A DNA stretch of 6,011 nucleotides from DAOVRL01 sp964459805. Its GTDB lineage: Bacteria > Planctomycetota > Phycisphaerae > Sedimentisphaerales > Anaerobacaceae. Location of the stretch: assembly GCA_964459805.1 (NCBI GenBank), contig CAYWOD010000212.1:1-6011 (forward strand). Reading direction: 5' to 3'. Made by a program: the position numbers and the translations under genes. The notes below the pieces were generated by a model, which saw nothing but the letters and a program-made list of their open reading frames with translations, was not told the origin of the DNA and searched no databases. Below, piece by piece: positions 1 through 6,011 of this stretch (the first letter of the stretch is position 1; each line of letters starts with the position of its first letter).

Positions 1-2
1 TG

Positions 3-2537
3 AAGATCAACGCCGTCAACGCGGATTGGCAGGCCATCGTCACCAAGGGCGACTCGGCATGGAGACTCTCCACCGCTGAGGACGAAATGAGATTCCACTT
101 CGCCGTCACCGGCGGGCCCCCCTGGAACTATGTCAACGGAGATATTGAGGTGGCGGCGAACGAATGGCATCACGTCTGCGGGACCTACGACGGGGCGAAT
201 ATGCGCTTGTACGTGGACGGAATCGAGGATTCTGCGAGCCCCGTAGCCGAGAGCAATGGTGTGACGACAAACGAGTACAATGTTTACATCGGGGCAAACG
301 AAGAAAGGCCCGGTCGGCATTGGGACGGTCTGATCGATGATGTACGGCTATATAATTGTCCCCTGACTGCGGCGGAGGTATATGAACTCTTTATGCAAGC
401 ACCGCTTTACGTCTATGCCGGCGCGGGGGGACTAAATGACGGTTCAACCTGGGCAGACGCCTTCAACCACCTTCAGGATGCTCTGGCGGCGGCCTCAAGT
501 GGCAACCGGATTCACGTGGCGCAGGGCATCTACAAGCCCGACCGGGGAGCAGGCGTAACACCAAGCAATCGAACGGCGACATTCCAGTTGATCGATGGCG
601 TGGCAATAAAGGGCGCCTTCGCGGGTCTCGGCGGGCCAAATCCCGGAATGCGCAACGTCAACAAATACCAAACCGTACTTAGCGGCGACCTTGCCGGCAA
701 CGACGGAGCGGGATTCGCCAACAACCGCGACAATAGTTACCACGTTGTGACGGGCAGCCGAACCAATGCCACAGCCGTGCTGGACGGCTTTACCATCACC
801 GCCGGCAACGCCGACCGCCTCGGCGGCGGCGGCATGTGCAACCTCTCCGGAAGTCCGACTGTGGCAAACTGTACGTTCGGCGACAACGTCGCAGGTCAGG
901 GCGGAGGGATGTACAATATGCTGGCCAGTCCGAATCTCAAAAACACAACATTCAGTGGGAACCGGGCATTTTTGGAAGATGCAAAGGATGACCCAAGGGG
1001 CGGAGGAATGTACAACTACAAAAGCAGTCCCATGCTGACCGGCTGCTTGTTCGCCGGCAATTCGGTGGGCACCTCTCACGGAGAGGCCGGCGATGGGGGA
1101 GGAATCTTCTGTGGTCAGAGCAGCCCAACTCTGGTCAACTGCGTGATCAGGGCCAACACCGCCGGCAGATTCGGCGGCGGGATGGCAAGCTGGTGGGGCG
1201 GCAGTCCATTGCTCGTCAACTGTATATTCAATAGTAACTCGGCCGGCCAGGAAGGCGGCGCACTCGATAACTGCCAAGACAGCCTCACGATAACCAACTG
1301 CACCTTTAGCGGCAACTCGGCCCAGAGCACCGGGGGAATGTACAACGAAGACGGTAATCCGACACTGGTCAACTGTATTTTATGGGGCAATACGGACGAC
1401 AGACTCGATACGGAGTCCGCGCAGATTCGGGACGTCAATGGAACATTAGTCATAGAGTATAGTTGTCTCGAGGGCTGGAGCGGCACGCTCGGCGGAACCG
1501 CGAATATCGGTGCCGACCCGTTGTTTTCGGATGCAGATGGAGCTGACAACGCGGTCGGCACCGAAGATGACGACCTTCGCCTCACCTTCGGCTCACCGTG
1601 CATTGATGCGGGTGACAACGCGGCGCTTCTGCCGTTTGTGATTACCGATCTCGATGGGAGCCCGCGCATCTTTCAAGGTGTTGTGGATATGGGAGCTTAT
1701 GAATTTCAGAGCTTGCCGAACTGGTGCGTCGATGCGGCCAATGGAGACGACAACAACAACGGGTTGAGCCCCGAAACGGCTTTTGCAACTATTCAAAAAG
1801 GTATAGATTTCGCCAGAGAGGGCCATACAGTAGTGGTGTATCCCGGTGTTTATGAAGAGGAGATATTTTTCGACGGCAAGGCAATAACGGTTGCCGGTCA
1901 GGGCAGCGACGCGGTTGTCTTGACGTGGCCAACGAGCTACGCAGTCTCGTTCATGGGTGAAGACTCCAACAGCGTGCTGAAGAATGTCGTGATAAGGAAT
2001 TGTGGTATTGCGGGCATCCTTATCTCCGGTGCTTCGCCTACGATTACGAACATAACGGTGATAGACAATAAGAAAGGGATTGAGAAATACTTCTGGGGCG
2101 AGCCTGATATAAGCAACAGTATTTTCTGGAACAATACCGACGCCGATTTGGTAGGCTGCGAGGCGAGGTACAGTTGTATCCAAAAGGGAGGTGCCGGTGA
2201 AGGTAACATCACTGCTGACCCGCTCTTTGCAGATGCGGCCAATGGCGACTATCATCTGCGTTCCCAGCGCGGGCGATATAGGGCAACGACCAAGGAATGG
2301 ATTCTTGATGACCTGACCAGCCCGTGCGTCGATGGCGGCGACCCCAAGGTGGATCCGTCAGAAGAACGCATGCCCAACGGCGGGAGGCTCAATATGGGCG
2401 CCTTCGGCGGGACGTACTATGCCAGTATGAGCGAGTGGAAGATAGCCGGAGATGTAAACCGGGACGGAGTGGTTAATATGATGGATTTTGCCATTGTGGC
2501 CGAGAATTGGCTCTCTGTCGCCGAGTGGGCCTGGTAA
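3..2537 (+). CDS. LamG / right-handed beta-helix / half-dockerin exported protein (5' end outside window)
   Basis: The frame is open from base 3, so the gene is truncated by the window edge. The first internal ATG (base 87) lies inside a domain and is not the start. Of 844 visible residues, bases 3 to about 395 encode a LamG/concanavalin A-like fold (QAIVTKGD, NEWHHVCGTYDG, LYVDG, GLIDDVRLYN). A first beta-helix module begins near base 405 (GSTWADAFNHLQDAL), carries Gly-rich coils (bases 822-1395), and closes with ADPLF, SPCIDAGD and DMGAYEF (about 1503-1709). A second module starts near base 1722 (ANGDDNNNGLSPETAFATIQ) and closes with ADPLF, SPCVDGGD and MGAFGG (about 2207-2412). Bases 2445-2516 encode one dockerin-like calcium loop, GDVNRDGVVNMMDF, followed by AENWL. 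By family this is an exported, probably surface-attached carbohydrate-binding or adhesive protein. No catalytic residues were recognised, so a polysaccharide lyase role is unproven. The signal peptide would be upstream of the window. Confidence 0.9.
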   Translation, partial: KINAVNADWQAIVTKGDSAWRLSTAEDEMRFHFAVTGGPPWNYVNGDIEVAANEWHHVCGTYDGANMRLYVDGIEDSASPVAESNGVTTNEYNVYIGANEERPGRHWDGLIDDVRLYNCPLTAAEVYELFMQAPLYVYAGAGGLNDGSTWADAFNHLQDALAAASSGNRIHVAQGIYKPDRGAGVTPSNRTATFQLIDGVAIKGAFAGLGGPNPGMRNVNKYQTVLSGDLAGNDGAGFANNRDNSYHVVTGSRTNATAVLDGFTITAGNADRLGGGGMCNLSGSPTVANCTFGDNVAGQGGGMYNMLASPNLKNTTFSGNRAFLEDAKDDPRGGGMYNYKSSPMLTGCLFAGNSVGTSHGEAGDGGGIFCGQSSPTLVNCVIRANTAGRFGGGMASWWGGSPLLVNCIFNSNSAGQEGGALDNCQDSLTITNCTFSGNSAQSTGGMYNEDGNPTLVNCILWGNTDDRLDTESAQIRDVNGTLVIEYSCLEGWSGTLGGTANIGADPLFSDADGADNAVGTEDDDLRLTFGSPCIDAGDNAALLPFVITDLDGSPRIFQGVVDMGAYEFQSLPNWCVDAANGDDNNNGLSPETAFATIQKGIDFAREGHTVVVYPGVYEEEIFFDGKAITVAGQGSDAVVLTWPTSYAVSFMGEDSNSVLKNVVIRNCGIAGILISGASPTITNITVIDNKKGIEKYFWGEPDISNSIFWNNTDADLVGCEARYSCIQKGGAGEGNITADPLFADAANGDYHLRSQRGRYRATTKEWILDDLTSPCVDGGDPKVDPSEERMPNGGRLNMGAFGGTYYASMSEWKIAGDVNRDGVVNMMDFAIVAENWLSVAEWAW
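822..1395 (+). repeat. Seven Gly-rich beta-helix coils within the LamG/beta-helix protein
   Basis: Seven imperfect protein repeats follow the pattern GGGMYN - x(2-5) - SP - x - L - x - NC - x - F - x - GN - x - A. The starts read GGGMCN, GGGMYN, GGGMYN, GGGIFC, GGGMAS, GGALDN and TGGMYN, and most contain NC(T/I/V)F or a close variant. The spacing varies from about 24 to 36 residues. The DNA echoes this with recurring GGAATGTACAA or GGGATGTACAA at the coil starts. This is the usual stacking repeat of parallel beta-helix surface proteins, and such repeats are prone to gain or lose coils by recombination. Confidence 0.8.
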
Positions 2538-2550
2538 CGTAGCGTGCCAT

Positions 2551-2576
2551 CGTATCGCACCTCTCGCGATGCGTTT
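2551..2576 (+). terminator. Candidate terminator hairpin after the LamG/beta-helix gene
   Basis: Thirteen bases after the stop, CGTATCGC (2551-2558) pairs with GCGATGCG (2566-2573). This gives an 8-bp stem with one G-T wobble and a 7-base loop, followed by only TTT. Position and stem suit an intrinsic terminator, but the T tract is short, so it may be only a 3'-end stabilising hairpin. A second small hairpin, GCCGT-ttat-ACGGC (2580-2593), follows directly. Confidence 0.45.
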
Positions 2577-2579
2577 GTA

Positions 2580-2700
2580 GCCGTTTATACGGCAAGAATC
2601 AAGAATCAGGCCCCAAATGCGGGCCGGATGCTTGCTGCCTTGGCCCTGCACCGTGAAAAACGGATAATGGTCGGCAAGCCGGTTTTTTTTCGGGCTTTTG
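2580..2700. other. Non-coding, inverted-repeat-rich stretch with a T8 tract
   Basis: No gene is supported here. The stretch holds a 5-bp hairpin (2580-2593), a tandem AAGAATC pair (about 2594-2607), a GGGCC/GGCCC inverted repeat around 2620-2650, and a T8 run (2683-2690) flanked by AAGCC (2676-2680) and GGCTT (2693-2697). AAAAACGG near 2656-2663 can also pair with CCGGTTTTT across one bulge. It may be the 3' untranslated end of the upstream gene or an insulating element before the next promoter. None of the pairings is long enough to be decisive. Confidence 0.35.
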
Positions 2701-2729
2701 TTGACAAGCACCCGGCAAAGTGGTACAAT
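2701..2729 (+). promoter_or_regulatory. Sigma-70-type promoter for the prepilin-like gene
   Basis: A perfect -35 box TTGACA (2701-2706) is separated by exactly 17 bp from TACAAT (2724-2729), one mismatch from TATAAT. TGG directly before the -10 box gives an extended -10 element. Transcription would start near base 2736, about 22 bases before the ATG at 2758. This is a strong match by spacing and by both boxes, and it implies that the prepilin-like gene is transcribed separately from the gene upstream. Confidence 0.78.
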
Positions 2730-2757
2730 AACCCAAGTTTTGCTGTGAGAACTGGGT

Positions 2758-3678
2758 ATGTGTACAGGAACGGGAGAAAAACCTGGTGTTCGCCAGCGCG
2801 AGTTCGCTGTGAAGTTGGGGGTGCACGGAGGGTTTACGCTCATTGAGCTTCTGGTCGTAATGGCCATAATTGCCCTTCTGATGAGTATTTTGGTGCCTGT
2901 GCTGGGTAAAGTTCGGCGTCATGCACGCTCGGTGCTGGGGATAAGTGACCAGCATCATATCGTAAAGACGCTCCTGTGTTATGCACTGGACAACGATGGA
3001 CTTTTCCCGGAATCGGTGGCGACGATCGGCAAAGACGATTCTTGGAACTGGCAGGAGCCGACCATGATGACAGGGGTTCAAGAGCGGAGCCCCAGGCTGT
3101 ATCGTTCGATGAGCGCTTATCTGCGCAGCTATATCGCGGACGCGTCTGTCATGTCCTGCCGCAACGCACCAAAAGAGCACGAGTACATCCAGGAGGCGTG
3201 GGATGCAGGCGAAGAGTGGGACAATCCGGACGCTCTCTATGATAAGGAGCCTATGGTGGGGGCGTATTGCTTTTACTGGAACTATGTCGGGTGTTTGACG
3301 GGCCGTCGCAAGCTGTTCAAGGGACCGTCGGGCGCCGCCGGCGGGCCGGGAGAAAGCAAGTTGTTGGTGAGCTGTTACCTTGGCTACGATCATCATCGCA
3401 GTCGCAGAGGGTACAGCAGTTGCGAGAAATTCAGAGGCGCCGGCATCGTGGCCGAGACCCCGCTTGCTTCTGCCTGGTGGTCCGGCCCGGACTCCGGAAT
3501 GGACTTGAGTGCACTCGGAATCAAACTTCACGCCGGCTACTCGGATGGCCACGTTGCGGATTATTCGACATCGGACGTGGTGCCGATGGAAGTGATTATG
3601 AACCGCGCCACCGCCGAGCCTTATCCCCCCGGAGTCGGGCCTGGAGTCTTCTATCTGCCCGGCGACGCTCTGTATTAA
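2758..3678 (+). CDS. Prepilin-type N-terminal cleavage/methylation domain protein (type II/IV pseudopilin-like)
   Basis: The 306-residue product has the class III prepilin signature HGG|FTLIELLVV. The predicted prepilin-peptidase cut falls after Gly25, followed by Phe26, Glu30 at position +5, and a hydrophobic helix to about residue 49 that would anchor it in the inner membrane and drive filament assembly. LGKVRRHARSV and YALDNDGLFP follow, as in planctomycete prepilin-like proteins. Near the end HAGYSDGHV (His258, Asp263-Gly264) resembles the H-X9-DG domain, but the His-to-Asp spacing is only four residues. The ATG at 2758 fits the promoter but leaves a long 25-residue leader and only a weak GAGA upstream; GTG at 2809 would give an 8-residue leader but has no better ribosome site. 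The family is large in Planctomycetota and individual roles are mostly unknown. No pilus or secretion gene is next to it. Confidence 0.88.
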   Translation: MCTGTGEKPGVRQREFAVKLGVHGGFTLIELLVVMAIIALLMSILVPVLGKVRRHARSVLGISDQHHIVKTLLCYALDNDGLFPESVATIGKDDSWNWQEPTMMTGVQERSPRLYRSMSAYLRSYIADASVMSCRNAPKEHEYIQEAWDAGEEWDNPDALYDKEPMVGAYCFYWNYVGCLTGRRKLFKGPSGAAGGPGESKLLVSCYLGYDHHRSRRGYSSCEKFRGAGIVAETPLASAWWSGPDSGMDLSALGIKLHAGYSDGHVADYSTSDVVPMEVIMNRATAEPYPPGVGPGVFYLPGDALY

Positions 3679-3738
3679 AAGCCCGTCTCACTTCTCCGAC
3701 ATCCGCGCAAAGACAATCCACAACCCAACAGCAAGCTT
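3679..3738. other. Short convergent intergenic gap
   Basis: Sixty bases separate the stop codons of the plus-strand prepilin-like gene and the minus-strand propeller-cytochrome gene. I see no hairpin followed by a T tract in either direction. Termination here may be factor-dependent, or the two transcripts may overlap at their 3' ends. Confidence 0.5.
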
Positions 3739-5592
3739 CTACAGTGACAGGACAAACTGCACCAGATCGTTAATCTGCTCATCCGTCAGGTTGGATGTGC
3801 GCCCGTGTTTATCATCGTGGTTGTCTTTGGTGAGCACATCTTTCATAGTCACGGCGCGGCCGTCGTGCAGGTATGGAGCGCTTCGCCACAGTTCAATCAG
3901 CGTCGGCGTGTCGAATTCCAGGTTCTTTTCCCTGTCTCTGCCCGTTCCCACATCGTATTTTTTCAAATTCGTGTACAATCGCGCCGGATGGCACTTGGCG
4001 CAGTTTGCCTGTTTAAAGACTTTCCGGCCTCGCTTGGCCGATCTGCTTAGCTTGCCATTTACGAGATACGGACTCGGGGTAGGCTTGAGCGACTTGAGGT
4101 ATCGGTCGATAGCGACGGCGTCGGCTTCGGGGCGAACGGCAAACTGGATGTGCCTTATTCCGGCTCTCACCGCAGCTTCTCCGTTATCGCGGACGCCCAG
4201 TGCCATGGCCGGCGGCGTCTTGTGCGCCACCAGCATGCTCTTGGTGTTTTTGGGATTGCCGAGCCCGTCATTGAGAAGGTCCCAGTTGAGCGCATCCGGT
4301 CGTCCCTGGGCAGGATGGCAGCTCGAGCAGCTCTGCCACTTTTGAAAGCACAGGGTTGCATCGTGGAAGAACCTCTCGCCTTTGCGGCGGGCGGTCAGGC
4401 GCTTTTTCGGGCCGAGCGCCAATGATTGGGCCGCGGGCCGGACCTCCGGATTGATGTCCGCAATACCCAGGGTGTCGGTGAAATACTCGGCTGCATAGAC
4501 TTTCGTGCCGATGACGGCCAGTCCCCGCGGGCCGTTGCCGGTGAGTTTGAGCCGTCTTCGCAGGCCCACTAAGAAGGACAGGTCGTTGGGAACGTCGTCG
4601 TAGGAGGATGTTGCATCGGAGACCTTTTCGCCGGCGGCGGCCTTGGCGAGCTTCTCGTGCAGTTTAGCCTTGTCGATAACGCTGAGCTGATGGGTGCCGG
4701 CATGCGTAACGCAGATGTACTTGCCGTCGGCCGTGCACGCGACCCCCCACGGATTGGCGGCACCCAAATCGACGTCGTCAAGCAGCACCGTATTGACAAG
4801 TTTTTTGCTCGACACGTCTATGATGCTCAGGGCATTCGTGTTCATCCAGCCTCGCTCGAGCTGCGTCGTTGGGAGCTGGTAGCGGGCGAGGACATGGGTG
4901 ACGTATGCGAATTTGCCGTCGGGTGAGACGCAGACGCCCCGCAGGCCCGTGCTGCCGTTGGGAAGCTGGATGGCGGCTTCAGCTTTTTTTGCGACCGTAT
5001 CGATAACAGAGACCTCGGCTGCCACATAATCGCGGTCTGCGGCGCCGGCGGGCACCAGGTTTGCCACGAACAGCAGCTTTCCATCGGGTGTGACAGCCGC
5101 TGCTACCGGCTCTCGCGTGACTGCAACGGCCCCGATGACCTCGCCCGAGGCGAGGTCGTAGATCCCGACGTTGTTATTAAAGCGGTTGCAGACGTAGAGC
5201 GTTTTGCCGTCGGGGCTGACCACGGGTGCGGTTGGCGTGTGCTCCGCGGCCAGAGTCTTACCAACCTTGCCGCTTTTGAGATTGACGACATGAATCCGGC
5301 CGTCCGGCACGGCGCCGGCAACGTAGAGGCTCTGGCCGTCCGGCGACAGGGCCAGCCCGCTCGGCGGGTCCGGCAGCCGGATGCTTTTCTTGACCTCGCC
5401 GGCGGCAATGTCAAAAACCGCGATTTGCCTGGCCGTCGCCTCAGCGATATACAGGGTTTTGCCCTGACTATCGGCTGCCAAGGCCAGCGGCGAGAGGTAT
5501 TCCTGCCGGGCGCCGCCGGCGCTTCGGCCAACAGACGTGAGGGCGCAAAGCACGCCCGCGAACAGTATCAGATTCGGTGCCATTGACATCAT
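3739..5592 (-). CDS. Exported YncE-like beta-propeller fused to a di-heme cytochrome c peroxidase-like domain
   Basis: The 617-residue product opens with a hydrophobic segment (about residues 7-21) consistent with a signal peptide cut near residues 24-28, though its extreme N-terminus lacks Lys/Arg. Residues about 31-380 carry some seven YVTN/YncE-type blades marked by SPDGQSLYVAG, SPDGKTLYVCN, TPDGKLLFVAN, SPDGKFAYVTH and TADGKYICVTH. The C-terminal part (about 400-617) has KGERFFHD, a first c-heme site C422-SSC-H426, a second C531-AKC-H535, and FDTPTL with APYLHDGR (560-579). These are hallmarks of the MauG/bacterial cytochrome c peroxidase group. By family it would bind two covalent hemes in the periplasm and do peroxidase or other redox chemistry; the propeller may hold a substrate or partner. 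The substrate is unknown. A well-spaced GGAG supports the start, and no cytochrome maturation genes lie nearby. Confidence 0.92.
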   Translation of the reverse strand: MMSMAPNLILFAGVLCALTSVGRSAGGARQEYLSPLALAADSQGKTLYIAEATARQIAVFDIAAGEVKKSIRLPDPPSGLALSPDGQSLYVAGAVPDGRIHVVNLKSGKVGKTLAAEHTPTAPVVSPDGKTLYVCNRFNNNVGIYDLASGEVIGAVAVTREPVAAAVTPDGKLLFVANLVPAGAADRDYVAAEVSVIDTVAKKAEAAIQLPNGSTGLRGVCVSPDGKFAYVTHVLARYQLPTTQLERGWMNTNALSIIDVSSKKLVNTVLLDDVDLGAANPWGVACTADGKYICVTHAGTHQLSVIDKAKLHEKLAKAAAGEKVSDATSSYDDVPNDLSFLVGLRRRLKLTGNGPRGLAVIGTKVYAAEYFTDTLGIADINPEVRPAAQSLALGPKKRLTARRKGERFFHDATLCFQKWQSCSSCHPAQGRPDALNWDLLNDGLGNPKNTKSMLVAHKTPPAMALGVRDNGEAAVRAGIRHIQFAVRPEADAVAIDRYLKSLKPTPSPYLVNGKLSRSAKRGRKVFKQANCAKCHPARLYTNLKKYDVGTGRDREKNLEFDTPTLIELWRSAPYLHDGRAVTMKDVLTKDNHDDKHGRTSNLTDEQINDLVQFVLSL

Positions 5593-5600
5593 TCGTCATT

Positions 5601-5606
5601 CTCCAG
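5601..5606 (-). promoter_or_regulatory. Ribosome binding site of the propeller-cytochrome gene
   Basis: On the minus strand CTGGAG precedes the ATG at 5592-5590, with 8 bases between GGAG and the ATG. An in-frame ATG follows at once (5589-5587) and another two codons on, while an ATG at 5599-5597 is out of frame. The spacing favours the first in-frame ATG. Confidence 0.7.
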
Positions 5607-5645
5607 TAAAGGCTCCTAATCTCCATATATTCTTATGCAAGCCAA

Positions 5646-5858
5646 CTATCCACAGCGAACACCTGATTGTACCACACTTTCTTCCCTTTTCCATATTCCT
5701 GGTAATTCAATTAAACTGGCCGAAACTGGCGGGCTGATGCCGCCGTCGGGCAGGTAGGTCGGCTCGATGTCGGTGTAGGGGCCGCCGGTGAGCTGCTTGA
5801 GACCGCTGCCGTTAATCTCCATAAGTCTTGAACCTTCGTTGGAGCATCTTAGAATTCT
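5646..5858 (-). pseudogene. Remnant of a PD40/TolB-like (HzsA-related) protein gene
   Basis: Read on the minus strand, the frame from 5858 gives NEGSRLMEING, LKQLTGGPY, then DIEPTYLPDGGI (ending at 5736). From memory of the family, this matches the PD40-type region of planctomycete HzsA-related proteins, where a blade of the form 'L-Y-E-I-N-x-D-G-S-G-L-K-Q-L-T-x-G-P-Y' is followed by 'D-x-E-P-x-Y-L-P-D-G-x-I'. The expected continuation, a 'V-F-x-S-T-R' strand, is absent; after PDGGI the frame runs into unrelated SPPVSASL and stops at 5648-5646. A TGA at 5861-5859 closes the frame upstream. With only about 41 matching residues of a protein normally many hundreds long, this is a broken fragment. 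An ATG-started 58-residue peptide (5822-5646) is possible but unlikely to be a functional gene. Confidence 0.6.
5666..5693 (-). promoter_or_regulatory. Candidate extended -10 promoter of the propeller-cytochrome gene
   Basis: Read on the minus strand, TGGTACAAT (5674-5666) is an extended -10 element identical to the one before the prepilin-like gene. A weak -35, TGGAAA (5693-5688, four of six matches), lies 16 bp upstream. Transcription would start near 5659, leaving a leader of about 66 bases. The weak -35 fits reliance on the extended -10, or on an activator. Confidence 0.55.
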
Positions 5859-6011
5859 TCAGAGCTTATTAGTGTACTATTACAACGAAATTCGGCTGCG
5901 ATTGCCAGAGGGGCCGGGTCTGGTTTTGCGGGGCGGGGTGGCCGGGTCTTCTGACAACTGATTGCCGCCCTTGTCAATACTCGATCACGAGTCGCAGCAC
6001 AGCCGCTATCG
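5859..6011. other. Non-coding flank with short direct repeats and small hairpins
   Basis: I see no convincing gene. GGCCGGGTCT occurs twice (5912-5921 and 5940-5949) and GATTGCC twice (5900-5906 and 5960-5966). CCAGA (5905-5909) pairs with TCTGG (5919-5923) and is followed by TTTT, a weak plus-strand terminator-like hairpin. ACTCG-atca-CGAGT (5979-5992) is another 5-bp hairpin. On the minus strand the window edge reads IAAVLRLVIEY then TGA (5976-5974), which could be the last 11 residues of a neighbouring gene but is too short to call. Confidence 0.35.

Noticed and set aside
495..1277. Long minus-strand open frame inside the LamG/beta-helix gene
   Set aside because: It lies opposite a clearly domain-bearing frame, its translation shows no recognisable domain, and it arises from GC-rich codon use on the other strand.
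822..1395. CRISPR array or DNA-level tandem repeat
   Set aside because: The repeats are imperfect, in frame, variable in spacing, and explained by beta-helix coils in the protein.
2445..2516. Cellulosome component on account of the dockerin-like loop
   Set aside because: There is only one loop, no cohesin and no glycoside hydrolase in the window, and single loops of this type are frequent in Planctomycetota without cellulosomes.
2544..2846. 100-codon plus-strand frame across the intergenic region
   Set aside because: It spans the hairpins, the T8 tract and the promoter, overlaps the start of the prepilin-like gene in another frame, and shows no family motif.
2599..3552. 317-codon minus-strand open frame across the promoter and the prepilin-like gene
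   Set aside because: It overlaps the FTLIELLVV gene and its promoter, and its translation is Arg/His-rich without domain features.
5544..5592. Lipoprotein signal at Cys16 of the propeller-cytochrome protein
   Set aside because: The residues before Cys are Gly-Val-Leu, and Leu directly before Cys does not fit a lipobox, so an ordinary signal peptide is more likely.
5537..5737. 66-codon plus-strand open frame across the start of the propeller-cytochrome gene
   Set aside because: It covers the opposite-strand ribosome site and promoter, has no recognisable motif, and has no ribosome binding site of note.

Overview
The window most resembles a Planctomycetota genome, probably of the Phycisphaerae type. 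The lineage is inferred from style, not from a marker gene. It combines a large exported LamG/right-handed beta-helix protein ending in a dockerin-like GDVNRDGVVNMMDF motif, a prepilin-type FTLIELLVV protein with a C-terminal SDGHV motif, a beta-propeller fused to a di-heme cytochrome c peroxidase-like module, and a fragment of a PD40/HzsA-related protein. All four are common in that group. The DNA is moderately GC-rich, and no RNA gene, CRISPR array or insertion sequence was seen.

Layout. (1) Bases 3-2537, plus strand: the 3' part of a large surface or exported protein whose start lies outside the window. Domain order is partial LamG, beta-helix module 1, beta-helix module 2, half dockerin. 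(2) Bases 2538-2757: intergenic DNA with a hairpin just after the stop, a second hairpin, a T8 tract, and a near-consensus promoter (TTGACA, 17 bp, TACAAT). (3) Bases 2758-3678, plus strand: a prepilin/pseudopilin-like protein. (4) Bases 3679-3738: a 60-bp convergent gap. (5) Bases 3739-5592, minus strand: a 617-residue exported YncE-like propeller with two CxxCH c-heme sites. It has a clear ribosome binding site and a candidate extended -10 promoter upstream. (6) Bases 5646-5858, minus strand: a short remnant of a PD40/HzsA-related coding sequence, whose downstream end now carries the promoter of gene 5. (7) Bases 5859-6011: no convincing gene, only short direct repeats and small hairpins.

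The three main genes do not form one operon. The first two are on the same strand, but the second appears to have its own promoter; the third is convergent and independent. All three products are predicted to leave the cytoplasm or sit in its membrane: a surface or adhesive protein, a pilin-like protein, and a periplasmic redox protein. A shared pathway cannot be shown from the sequence. I did not find a clearly new multi-gene system. The most notable points are the decayed PD40 fragment turned into upstream DNA, the shared GTGGTACAAT promoter core, and the propeller-peroxidase fusion.
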